Positions 53,096 to 61,188 of a stretch of DNA of 64,000 bases are shown piece after piece. This stretch comes from Gracilaria domingensis (lineage: Eukaryota; Rhodophyta; Florideophyceae; Gracilariales; Gracilariaceae), in NCBI GenBank assembly GCA_022539475.1, contig VCMS01000206.1, positions 1 to 64,000 of the forward strand, given 5' to 3'. The position numbers and the translations under genes are program-made. The notes beneath the pieces were generated by a model. That model had not been told where the DNA came from. It saw only the letters and a program-made list of their open reading frames with translations, and made no database searches. Position 1 is the first letter of the stretch. Each line of letters opens with the position of its first letter.

Positions 53096-54868
53096 TTGGC
53101 CGACACCAACGATAACACGATCAGACCAGCTGTTCAAGGCATCATGCTTCTGTCTCAACTGTTTGGTAGAGCACGAGATATCTGCAAATCGATCCCTGCG
53201 GATACTATTCGCTCCGAGGCCGGAGCCCAAGCGATTGTCGACGCTTTGTACAAGCGTGACCCCCTGGCTGTCGTCTCTGATGTCTATCAGGATTTTTTGG
53301 CGCTCCTTAACACTAAGAGGAATGCCAACGAAAGCTTTAAGAACTTCGAATCGCGGTTCCAAGCGCATGTATCCCGTGTGAACGCCCATGGTACCGAGGC
53401 AAAATTGTCGGAAGCACTAGTGGCCTTCACTTTGTTGGCCAATTCGGATGTGGACAGCAACCAGCGTGTGTCAGTTCTCGCGAACTGTTCAGCTAAGGAC
53501 CACACATTTACCTCCACGTCTAGTACCGATGACTTTCTCAAAGCCGTTTCATACGAATCTATTGCCTCCGTTCTTCGACAGTGTGACAAAGTTCGAAGCC
53601 AGTCATCGCCCTCTGCCGCGACAACCCTGTCCACCAACGCCTCTTTTGCTTCATCATCTCGCTCTGGAGGTCGCAAGGCCGCACAACGTCAGCGTATGAC
53701 ACCGGAGGAGATCATTGACCTCAAACAGAAGACAAAGTGTAATAGATGCGGGAAGTACGGACATTGGGCTAACGATCACCGTCGAGATGGATCGGTGAAG
53801 CCTGGATTCAAGTCAACGGACAATCCCGCTACCGGTGCCAAAGAGAACAAAAATGTGCTGACATTCAACATGGCAACGCTACGCGAGGTAGCTAATCCCT
53901 CATCATCTCTCTTGGGAGCCGACGGTCCACTTTTGGACAACGCAGCACCATACAGTGGCATTGGTTTGGAAGAGCTGCACATGATCAAAGACCTGGTCCT
54001 ACCGAACTGGACTGGAAACCTTGACCCGCTACCTGCGCCTGTGGCAGACAAGACGCACTGGCAATATGGATCAGGGAATCACAGAAGCGACCCGAGGCCT
54101 CTATTAGGGTCCATCATGCTCACTGGCCGCACAGACCAAGGCGAAGAAGTCAAGATCCGTCACCTCGTTATGGAGGGGTCATCGCAGTGGGTTGTCGGAC
54201 GCAACGTCACGACCCGCTGTGACATTTTGCATATGAATGAGAATCTCCTAAAGTTGCCCAACACCGAAGAAGGTGGAGAAACAACCACAATCTCTCTTGT
54301 CGACGTGGATATGCACACTTACATCCCACACTCCGTGTTTACCTGTGATCCTTTACAACTCACCACCCACGACAAGTCTACACTCTTCTGTGCTACAGCT
54401 CATTTTGACGAAGGTCTCGCCGACAGGCCTTGGAAAGAGTTGAAGAAAATTATCGACAAAGTTCACAGACACATCTGTGGACATTCAACCTACACAGACA
54501 TCAAGTTACTTCTGCAAAGGAATGGTCTTTGGAACGAACAAGTCCGAGACTACCTTGAGAAAACTCTCGAAGAATGTACTGTTTGCCTCACAACTGCCAG
54601 GCCAAAGAAAGCCCGTAAGGTTTCTCTCAGCAGCATGAGTAGAAGTTTCAACGAGGTGGTGTGTGTTGACCATATGTACTTGGATCAGTACTGTGTAATG
54701 CACATTATGGACTCCACCACAAGGTACTCTGCTGGATGCGTCGTTAAAAACGCATCAATGGAGAGTGCGATTTACGTTTTTGATGCACACTGGATTACGC
54801 CATTCTGGTTCCCCCATACCGTGGCATTTGATCCAGCATTCAGTAACTCATTGTTAAGCAGTTTTTAA
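53096..54868 (+). CDS. Copia-B gag and integrase N-terminal half (fossil)
   Basis: The gag part has QAIVDALYKRDPLAVVSDVY and KRNANESFKNFESRFQAHV, then a CCHC zinc knuckle CNRCGKYGHWANDH. The integrase part begins with a zinc module (HRHICGHSTYTDIKLLLQ, CTVCLTT) followed by VVCVDHMYLDQYCVMHIMD and STTRYSAGCVV, the first Asp region and the strand after it. A recognisable DSG-type protease motif is not obvious between them. Confidence 0.8.
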   Translation: MADTNDNTIRPAVQGIMLLSQLFGRARDICKSIPADTIRSEAGAQAIVDALYKRDPLAVVSDVYQDFLALLNTKRNANESFKNFESRFQAHVSRVNAHGTEAKLSEALVAFTLLANSDVDSNQRVSVLANCSAKDHTFTSTSSTDDFLKAVSYESIASVLRQCDKVRSQSSPSAATTLSTNASFASSSRSGGRKAAQRQRMTPEEIIDLKQKTKCNRCGKYGHWANDHRRDGSVKPGFKSTDNPATGAKENKNVLTFNMATLREVANPSSSLLGADGPLLDNAAPYSGIGLEELHMIKDLVLPNWTGNLDPLPAPVADKTHWQYGSGNHRSDPRPLLGSIMLTGRTDQGEEVKIRHLVMEGSSQWVVGRNVTTRCDILHMNENLLKLPNTEEGGETTTISLVDVDMHTYIPHSVFTCDPLQLTTHDKSTLFCATAHFDEGLADRPWKELKKIIDKVHRHICGHSTYTDIKLLLQRNGLWNEQVRDYLEKTLEECTVCLTTARPKKARKVSLSSMSRSFNEVVCVDHMYLDQYCVMHIMDSTTRYSAGCVVKNASMESAIYVFDAHWITPFWFPHTVAFDPAFSNSLLSSF

Positions 54869-56046
54869 TGCTCCATCACATAGAAGCCCGGCCTCTACCG
54901 CCACGGAGGCATAACAAGAACGTACTGGAATCTAAGCATCGGGTCATAAGAGATATTTTCCTTCGTCTTAAGGAAAATTCTCCCATTGGCTTTCAACAGC
55001 ATCCGCGCCTGGTTATTAGTCAGGCAATTCGCATCTCCAACGATTTGTACGGCAATGATGTAATGTCTGCACACGAGCTAGCCAAGGGGTACGCACGCCC
55101 GATCGAGGCCGGTAAAGGCCCCACATTACTGCCTCAGGAACTGGAAGATGCACATGAGAACCTCCTGGCCAAACGAAAGTTAACTCTCATTCTACGCTCT
55201 AAAGCCTTGAAAGAATTTCCAATGTCTATTGGTGACCTCGTACAAGTTTACATCAAACTCCAACACGAGAAGAGAGGACGTTGGTCAGAACCAAAGCCAA
55301 TACTTTCATTTGACCTCGAAGGTAGAACTATCACAGTGCCAGGTAAGGGAGGCCGAACAGTGTCAGCAGCAATCGAAGATGTCAGACCGGCACTTCGCAC
55401 AAGGGAACTAGCAACTGCTGTGCAACAGGTAATTGATGATATGGACCGAACGCTAGAAGAATCTCTTTCAGACTACCTAGATTCTTCTGAAGAAGACACA
55501 AGAGAGCAAGCTGACAGTTCTTCGGAAAGAACATCTGAACAACAAGCTGATACAGAAATAGAACCTGCAAGCATCGGACCCCAATATAGTGTAGGTGACC
55601 AAATCGAAGTATATTGGCCGGATGACAAGCAGTTTTACACAGGAACTGTCGCCAGACACAACCCACGCACGCAGAAGTATTCCGTGAACTATCTTGATGG
55701 GGATAAGGAAGTTTTAAATCTTCAGGAAGAGAACTGGAGGTATGCGTCAGATAATGGCAATGGTACGGATCCAGGAACAACCGCAGCAACAGAATCTCAG
55801 AACCAAGCCCAAGAGACTTTACAGTCTGCCGAGGTTCAACTCTCCCCTGGCCAGGAGTTGGAAAGCAAAGAGCGCGAGATAATTGCTACCTACTTTAAAG
55901 CCTTTGGTAGTCAGGAATTTATGCTTCACCGAGCTCAAGGACTGCCGCTTTATGCAACCCAGAATGCGTTCGAAAGAGAACAGAAGTCATTCATGCGTAC
56001 AGTTCGCGTCGTTCCTGTATCCAATGTCAGTAGTACTGCACATTAA
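54868..56046 (+). CDS. Copia-B integrase C-terminal half with a Tudor-like domain (fossil)
   Basis: The first 100 residues continue the integrase core (NKNVLESKHRVIRDIFLRLK occupies the place of the catalytic Glu helix). A middle part resembles the integrase C-terminal region (MSIGDLVQVYIKLQHEKRGR). An acidic Ser/Glu/Gln linker follows, and residues about 240-292 form a Tudor-like fold: YSVGDQIEVYWPDDKQFYTG, TVARHNPRTQKYSVNYLDGD, KEVLNLQEENWRY. The pattern VYWP-x-D-x-x-(F/W)Y-x-G ... Y-x-DG-D-x-E is that of Tudor domains in PDS5 and MSH6-like chromatin proteins. It sits where chromoviruses carry a chromodomain. Confidence 0.75.
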   Translation: MLHHIEARPLPPRRHNKNVLESKHRVIRDIFLRLKENSPIGFQQHPRLVISQAIRISNDLYGNDVMSAHELAKGYARPIEAGKGPTLLPQELEDAHENLLAKRKLTLILRSKALKEFPMSIGDLVQVYIKLQHEKRGRWSEPKPILSFDLEGRTITVPGKGGRTVSAAIEDVRPALRTRELATAVQQVIDDMDRTLEESLSDYLDSSEEDTREQADSSSERTSEQQADTEIEPASIGPQYSVGDQIEVYWPDDKQFYTGTVARHNPRTQKYSVNYLDGDKEVLNLQEENWRYASDNGNGTDPGTTAATESQNQAQETLQSAEVQLSPGQELESKEREIIATYFKAFGSQEFMLHRAQGLPLYATQNAFEREQKSFMRTVRVVPVSNVSSTAH

Positions 56047-56213
56047 GTGGCACCCATTTACATAGATTAGCACCCGTTTAAGCATCTGCTTCTTTCACTA
56101 TTAAAGCAGTGCTGAGGAGAACCAGACACACAGTCTTGTTCTCCAACGCCTCACTACTCATTCGCTCTCACAGGTTATGGGCCCAGTACGCCTCACTACT
56201 CATTCGCTCTCAC
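56047..56213 (+). repeat. LTR-like fragment with primer site and duplicated end
   Basis: GCCTCACTACTCATTCGCTC (56148 onward, ending TCACA) is followed by GGTTATGGGCCCAGTA, a half-tRNA primer site, and then the same GCCTCACTACTCATTCGCTC again to 56213. The layout is LTR end, primer site, LTR end. It looks like the collapsed remains of a copia insertion between the integrase and RT of copia-B. Confidence 0.5.
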
Positions 56214-56253
56214 ATCCAAAGTCCCTCGCCACGCCAACATTGTCACAAGTCAT

Positions 56254-56796
56254 GTGTTGTACAAAGTGAAGAAGTGTGACGATGAATCCTTTACCCTCAA
56301 AGCCCGAATCGCTGTTCATGGTAATAAGGATAGAGAGAAAGACGTACTCAAGACTGATTCCGCAACTTGTCCTCCTGTTGGAATTCGGATCTTACTGTCT
56401 TTGGCTGTCATTCACAAGTGGACATTGGCAAAAATTGACTTCAAAAGTGCGTTTCTTCAGACAGAAGCCGAACGTGATGTGTATCTTATACCACCAAGAG
56501 AGTGCACGACGAGGAACCAACACTACTGGTTGCTCCTGGCAGCGGCATATGGTCTGGTTAATGCTGGTGCCAAATGGCAACAAGTGAGTGATGATGCTCT
56601 TCGCAGCTTTGGATTCATGCAGTTAGTATACGTCCCACAACTTTTCTACCTCACACATAAATGCCGGACATGCATTCTAGCAGTGAAGGTAGTGGATGAT
56701 ATACTATTTGCTGGTGAGAGAAGTAAGCTTACTGAGTTGATTATGGAAATTGGAAAGGAGTATGAACTTGGCACAATCGTCTATGGCCCTGGATAG
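56254..56796 (+). CDS. Copia-B reverse transcriptase (fossil)
   Basis: Copia-type RT: TLKARIAVHGNKDREKDVLK, LAKIDFKSAFLQTEAERDVY, AAAYGLVNAGAKWQ and VKVVDDILFAG (the catalytic DD is present). Integrase-before-RT order and the IDFKSAFLQ block place it in Ty1/copia. Confidence 0.88.
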   Translation: MLYKVKKCDDESFTLKARIAVHGNKDREKDVLKTDSATCPPVGIRILLSLAVIHKWTLAKIDFKSAFLQTEAERDVYLIPPRECTTRNQHYWLLLAAAYGLVNAGAKWQQVSDDALRSFGFMQLVYVPQLFYLTHKCRTCILAVKVVDDILFAGERSKLTELIMEIGKEYELGTIVYGPG

Positions 56797-56817
56797 TTCA
56801 ATTTTTATGGACTTCGC

Positions 56818-57298
56818 GTGCACCAGAAGGAAGATTACACCGTTACTATTGATGGTGAGGAGAAGCTTCAAACGTTCGAAAGCTACGTGATCAGCCGTAA
56901 TCGCCGCAAGGAACTTGACAAGTGTCTAAACGCTATTGAGTCGTCTGCATTTCGTTCTGTCAATAGCTCAATTGGTTGGTTAGGGATCGCCGCTTCTCCG
57001 TTCTGTGCACATGCTGCGAGCTACCTCCAACAGAAAGGGCCTGAACCGCTTGTCAAAGATCTTATAACTCAGATTAACCTTTTGAAGGAATTGAAAAGAC
57101 GTGGCTCCCTGCTGAGTTTTCTAAGACCAAGTGGGCAGAAGGAATGTCGCGTTGTAGTGTTTTGCGACGCCAGTCGCTCTACTGATCATGGACAACTGGG
57201 ATTTGTGGCCGGACTTTTATTTGGTGACCTTTCTATCGACTCCATCTTTCATACAATTTGCTGGAGTTCACACAAGTCTCGAAGACCAGTCAAGTCGA
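56818..57298 (+). CDS. Copia-B RNase H (fossil)
   Basis: SSIGWLGIAASPFCAHAASY, LKELKRRGSLLSFLRPSG, then VVVFCDASRSTDHGQLGFVA and WSSHKSRRPVKSI. This is the copia RNase H region. It ends abruptly where minus-strand gag sequence begins. Confidence 0.82.
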
Positions 57299-57827
57299 TT
57301 CCCATTGCTTCCAACCTGCTGAATATTGATTCGATATCGTCGATGTACTCGGACATACTCACGTCTTCCGAGTACGTCTTCTGGTGGAGCTCTGCTTGCA
57401 GTTGTACCCTCGTGGCTGCATTCACTGTAGCGTACCTTTCCTTCAGCTTCTCATACATTCGGAAAGGATTTCGACGGTCTGAGGAGATGGTACGGAGCGG
57501 TTTGTCCCCCAAAGCCTGCACAAGAATCATACGTGCCTTAGCAACATTCTGCTTAACGGCGTTCTCGAGTTCATCTTCACCTCGCTCTCCAATTGGGTCC
57601 GCTGTCACCGAGGAGAGTAATTCCTTTGATTCGAGGAGAGCCTCAAATCGCATTTGCCAGAGAACGAAGTCTTCCCCGCGACAAGCGTTGAAGCGAGGGA
57701 TGCGCTTTGAACTATCCTCGTCGTTCATGGTCGGATTGCAGGGCCTCAGGAGTCGTTCCCGAGGCGATGCTACCACTGATGGCTGAAGTGGAGAGAAACT
57801 GGGCGGATAGTTGGCCCGTTTACTCAT
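57299..57827 (-). CDS. Copia-C gag N-terminal part, inverted (fossil)
   Basis: Minus-strand gag: RIPRFNACRGEDFVLWQMRF, EALLESKELLSSV, KARMILVQALGDKPLRTISS, YEKLKERYATVNAATRVQLQ and MSEYIDDIESIFSRLEAMGI, a copia UBN2-like gag. It points toward the copia-B RNase H and ends at the junction near 57298. It is a separate copy in opposite orientation. Confidence 0.82.
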
Positions 57828-58092
57828 CTACCCGGCAATGGTAGTCCTTATATGCAAGTTGTAGTACTGTAAAACCCTGCTAAAAACAGTACAGGTATGA
57901 ACAAGCTAAGTACAGGGAGCCTCAGAACCATACAATTCAAAGTAGTGATATCCTACATAATATCTATTACGTTAGATCTGACAATTCAATAAAGTCTGTA
58001 ATCTCATCAACCATCCACTACTCCACCGCCGCCGTGAGAAAAGTATTGTCACTAGTCTATCAGTCGTTCGTTCCCATACACCCAGCTTTAAT
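57828..58092. other. Spacer with an 85-bp copy of the copia-B LTR end
   Basis: 57828-58011 would be the 5' leader of copia-C on the minus strand and has a hairpin (GTACTGT near 57863, ACAGTAC near 57885). 58012-58092 repeats the copia-B LTR end (CCATCCACTACTCC ... CAGCTTTAATT) with two or three changes. Confidence 0.6.
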
Positions 58093-58879
58093 TCCGGCAG
58101 CCCTGAGGGCTTAAGTTTGGGATCATTGCTCTAAGGGCTTGGTACATTCCATTGGTTATCTTCTGTGCCCCATCGGCCGTTGATAGGTTTAAAGGCCGGT
58201 CATGGAGACCATAGTACGTGACGTTTTGGATGTTATGGTGACCATAGGTCTGGCTCTGTTTAACCCGAAGCGCACCCACTGGTGAGGTATCCAGAGGAGG
58301 TACAGGATTTCAAACGAGGGTATGGTGTTTTTCTTTCATTGGATTATGCATGCAGAACGAACTGAATCTATGGCGACTTTTCGGAGACGGAAAAGTCTAA
58401 GGGGGGAGCTATGTGGTATTATGAGCCTTAGGCTTGATTCCGCATTATCGGTCATTGCTTGTGTGTGGATGGTGTTCTACAGGTTGTATTCGTGGGGCTT
58501 TGTCGGCCCTCAAAAGTCTATTTATTTCTAACGTGTAGTATTTGTACCATAGAGAGTATAGATGGTACACGTGATGCACTGCGTTACAGTGCACCACTCT
58601 GGAGGTTAAGGCTCCTTGCCGGCGATACTTAGGCTGCTGGAACTGCACTTCTTTTTTGTGGTAAATTAGAAGATTCCTTGGCAACTATCTGACCCCATGG
58701 GTTAGCAAGTATCAAAGGTTTTTAGATATTTACGCCATCGCTACGTCGCTCGCCGTTTTCGGTCAGCACGATGGATAGCGCCGGCTCATTGCATCTTTTT
58801 ACCAGTGGTCTCGCCGTTGGCACCTCATCCTTTGGACCGTTCCTCCCGTGGTTATTGACTTGTGCCACTGTACTACATG
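58093..58879. other. Spacer, nothing recognised
   Basis: About 790 bp with a few short ORFs on both strands and no recognisable domain or repeat. Confidence 0.4.
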
Positions 58880-59510
58880 GTTAGGGGCGGCCGCATCACC
58901 CTTTTGTGCATTTGCTGCTAGTTTTTTCTGCTAGTTTCTTGCAGCAGAAGGGCCCGCGCCCAAGATTGAAGGACATGGTGACACAGGTCAATATGCTGAA
59001 GAATCTCAAGAAGCGTGGATCTACAGTGCATTATGTGCGCCCTACAGATGGCAAGAGATATGAGGTTTCAGTATTGGTCTTCGCAGATGCAATTAGAACA
59101 GATCACTATGGACAGTTAGGCTCAATTGCTGGAATTCTTTTTGGTGATTTTGAGAAGGATTCTGTTTTCTACCGCTTTCTTGGTCGTCTCGAAAGTCTAA
59201 ACGCCCTGTGAAGTCTATCGAATCTGCTGAAATATTGGCAGCAGGAGAGGCCACCGATGAAGGAAAAGTGTTGGCAAAGGCCTTGACTACGGTGCTCGGC
59301 ATCAAAGCTAGAATTATTGTGGTTGTGAATTCCAAGGATCTTTTCCTACGTTGTCAACTTGCCGTAACAGTCTTGACATGTTGATACGAGCTGACGTCAC
59401 CGTCAACAGGTTTGAGTTCGAAACTCATAATGTTGACAAGATGATCTGGATATTGGGCAAGATAAACCTTGCTGATCCTCTGACCAAGACGTACAGTTTG
59501 TCGCAGTAAC
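58880..59510 (+). mobile_element. Copia-D RNase H end (fossil fragment)
   Basis: Plus strand: SFLQQKGPRPRLKDMVTQVN, VLVFADAIRTDHYGQLGSIA, GILFGDFEKDSVFYRF and, toward 59500, VDKMIWILGKINLADPLTK, the conserved end of copia RNase H. It overlaps in content with the copia-B RNase H, so it is a different copy. Broken at a couple of places. Confidence 0.8.
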
Positions 59511-59612
59511 CTCTAGAGCTGTTGCTTTTCTCCGGAAAACTTTTCTTTACGTTCGAATCGTTGGAGTCCCGTAGTTCGTACTGTTCTACCGGATGAGTTA
59601 TGCGGGGAACAA

Positions 59613-59628
59613 AGAAGAGGAGGGAGTG
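59613..59628 (+). other. Copia-D polypurine tract
   Basis: AAAGAAGAGGAGGGAG directly precedes TGTGTATCG, the presumed LTR start, about 100 bp after the end of pol. Confidence 0.65.
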
Positions 59629-59840
59629 TGTATCGTGCCCGATTGTGACGCAGCACGAGCACAGGCTGCATAGCGCGTAGCAGTTTGGTGTCCAAGCTTC
59701 GAGCTGTGTCTTGGCTGGAGGATGCCTGTGCGATGCGGCGTAGAGTACAAAACCAGCTAGTCTCAGTAGTGCCGCTTGATAGACGGTTTGTCAGACCTGC
59801 ACCCCGTCGAGTAAACGTCTGATCACCCATCTCATCCAGT
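59629..59840 (+). repeat. Copia-D 3' LTR (start certain, end approximate)
   Basis: Begins TGTGTATCGTGCCCG after the polypurine tract. No second copy is in the window, so the right end is a guess from the change in composition near 59840. Confidence 0.5.
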
Positions 59841-60738
59841 TGTTTTGTTTTGTGATTAATATTATTGCTGTTGGGTTGATGGTTTACGATGAATAGGTGG
59901 CGACCATGAGGGTAGTCTGTTTGAAGGCCATAAATAGTACAGGAATGGGTGCGTTTTGCTCTGCTTGCTGAAACAGAATGGCGCCATTGATAAACCGAGC
60001 GTAAAGAACGGGCGTGATATAATAAAAAGTGCTAAAGATGCAAACATTATGGCGGATTGGATATATGGGATTCTTTGGTGCGATCGACTGAAACAAAGTC
60101 ACGAAAGTAGCACGCATTTTCAGCAGAAGTACTGTTGGCACAGACTTTGCGGCGGTATTAAATGGAAGCCGTCAAGCGTGGACTGCAGCATCGTGTGAGC
60201 CTGCGGCGCAGTGTTGGCGGCACGGTGGTCGCGAAGAGCGAGAGAGCCAACGGCTGCCCGGGCTGATTAACGCCCCCCTGCATAGAAGCGGGCTTGAGCA
60301 GGCGGCCAGGGGGCTCGTCGGTGGTCTGACGAGTCGCGCGTGCGAGCTGAAAAGGGATAAAGTGAGCGCGGCGGCCGCGTGTGGGTGGAGAAGATGGGCG
60401 CACGGTTGTAGGGAATGCAGTGCACTGCCCAGGCCCTGTCGTAACAAGCGTGAGTGCACGCTGTTGCGGCGCGCGGCGGCACGTTGCAGCTGCTGTAACT
60501 TACGCCTCGAGGGTGCAGGTTAGTCCGAGCTCGCACGTGCGCGCGTGGTATAGCGTGGGGCGGTTGCTGACGCGGCGTGGCCACGTGGCCAGCTCAGGTT
60601 ACACCGCAATTCACTGTAATGTTTTGAACGAGTTTTGAGCGCCCTTTGTTTCAAATACGTTTAAAACGGGTTAAAACGTTTCGTTTTATTCGAAACCTGT
60701 TTTGAGGGTTTGTATACCCACAACGCAGAAAATCTTAA
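59841..60738. other. Mixed spacer, no gene firmly seen
   Basis: AT-rich up to about 60150, then a GC-rich block to about 60600 in which open frames exist on both strands without recognisable content. After that comes a block of short related words around CGTTTAAAACGGGTTAAAACG and GTTTCGTTTTATTCGAAAC near 60655-60695. Confidence 0.4.
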
Positions 60739-61020
60739 TCAATTCTGATGCGAACCACATCTATTTGGACCAAACTCTCGCGAGAAAGAGCATTGTCCAG
60801 AGCTTGGGACTTTTCCTTTTCTGGAGAATACAAGTTTGAAATGTTGGGGTGGACTGAATGTTTGAGTCACACTTTTGCGAAAAAGAGCAAACAGTTTTGC
60901 TTTGAGTTTGGCATCTTGAGTTTTACAATTCGTTTTCCATACCCCTGGGTAGCAGAAGCTGTCCCCCTGCTGATCTTCACTGTGTAAGTACGCGACGAGA
61001 ACGTCTGCCTCGAGAAGACA
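60739..61020 (-). mobile_element. Possible copia-type RT fragment (fossil)
   Basis: The minus-strand reading LEADVLVAYLHSEDQQGD, YPGVWKTNCKTQDAKLKAKL, FALFRKSVTQTF resembles the RT stretch D-V-x-x-A-(Y/F)-L-x-x-x-x-x-x-D ... PP-x-W ... K-L-x-x-x-L-(Y/F)-G-L-R-x. Short and diverged. It is probably part of the copia clutter in this region. Confidence 0.4.
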
Positions 61021-61188
61021 GGCGCACCCCTCAACTTGCTCGAGGCACACCCAAAGTGTGCTCAGCGCACAGCGCAAGCAGGAAGCGCATCAAAAGCACG
61101 CACGCATCGCAAAACGAGCAGAAATGCGTACTTGCGGCGCAAGCAGCGCCACGTTCCGGGGGTTGTTTTTGTCGCTTTGCAATGTTAG
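61021..61188. other. Spacer after the WD40 gene
   Basis: About 170 bp, the probable 3' untranslated side of the WD40 gene. I see no AATAAA on the minus strand. Confidence 0.4.

Larger units (their letters stand above)
52862..57298 (+). mobile_element. Copia-B: algal copia-type element with a Tudor-like integrase tail (fossil)
   Basis: Plus-strand Ty1/copia element. Order: LTR end (to about 52948), half-tRNA primer site, gag, integrase, a Tudor-like domain, RT and RNase H. A small inserted LTR-like fragment lies at about 56047-56213. The RNase H stops at a sharp junction at 57298, where the inverted gag of another copia copy begins. The last 85 bp of its LTR recur at 58012-58092, perhaps a piece of its 3' LTR. 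The coding parts are broken at roughly four places. Confidence 0.85.
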
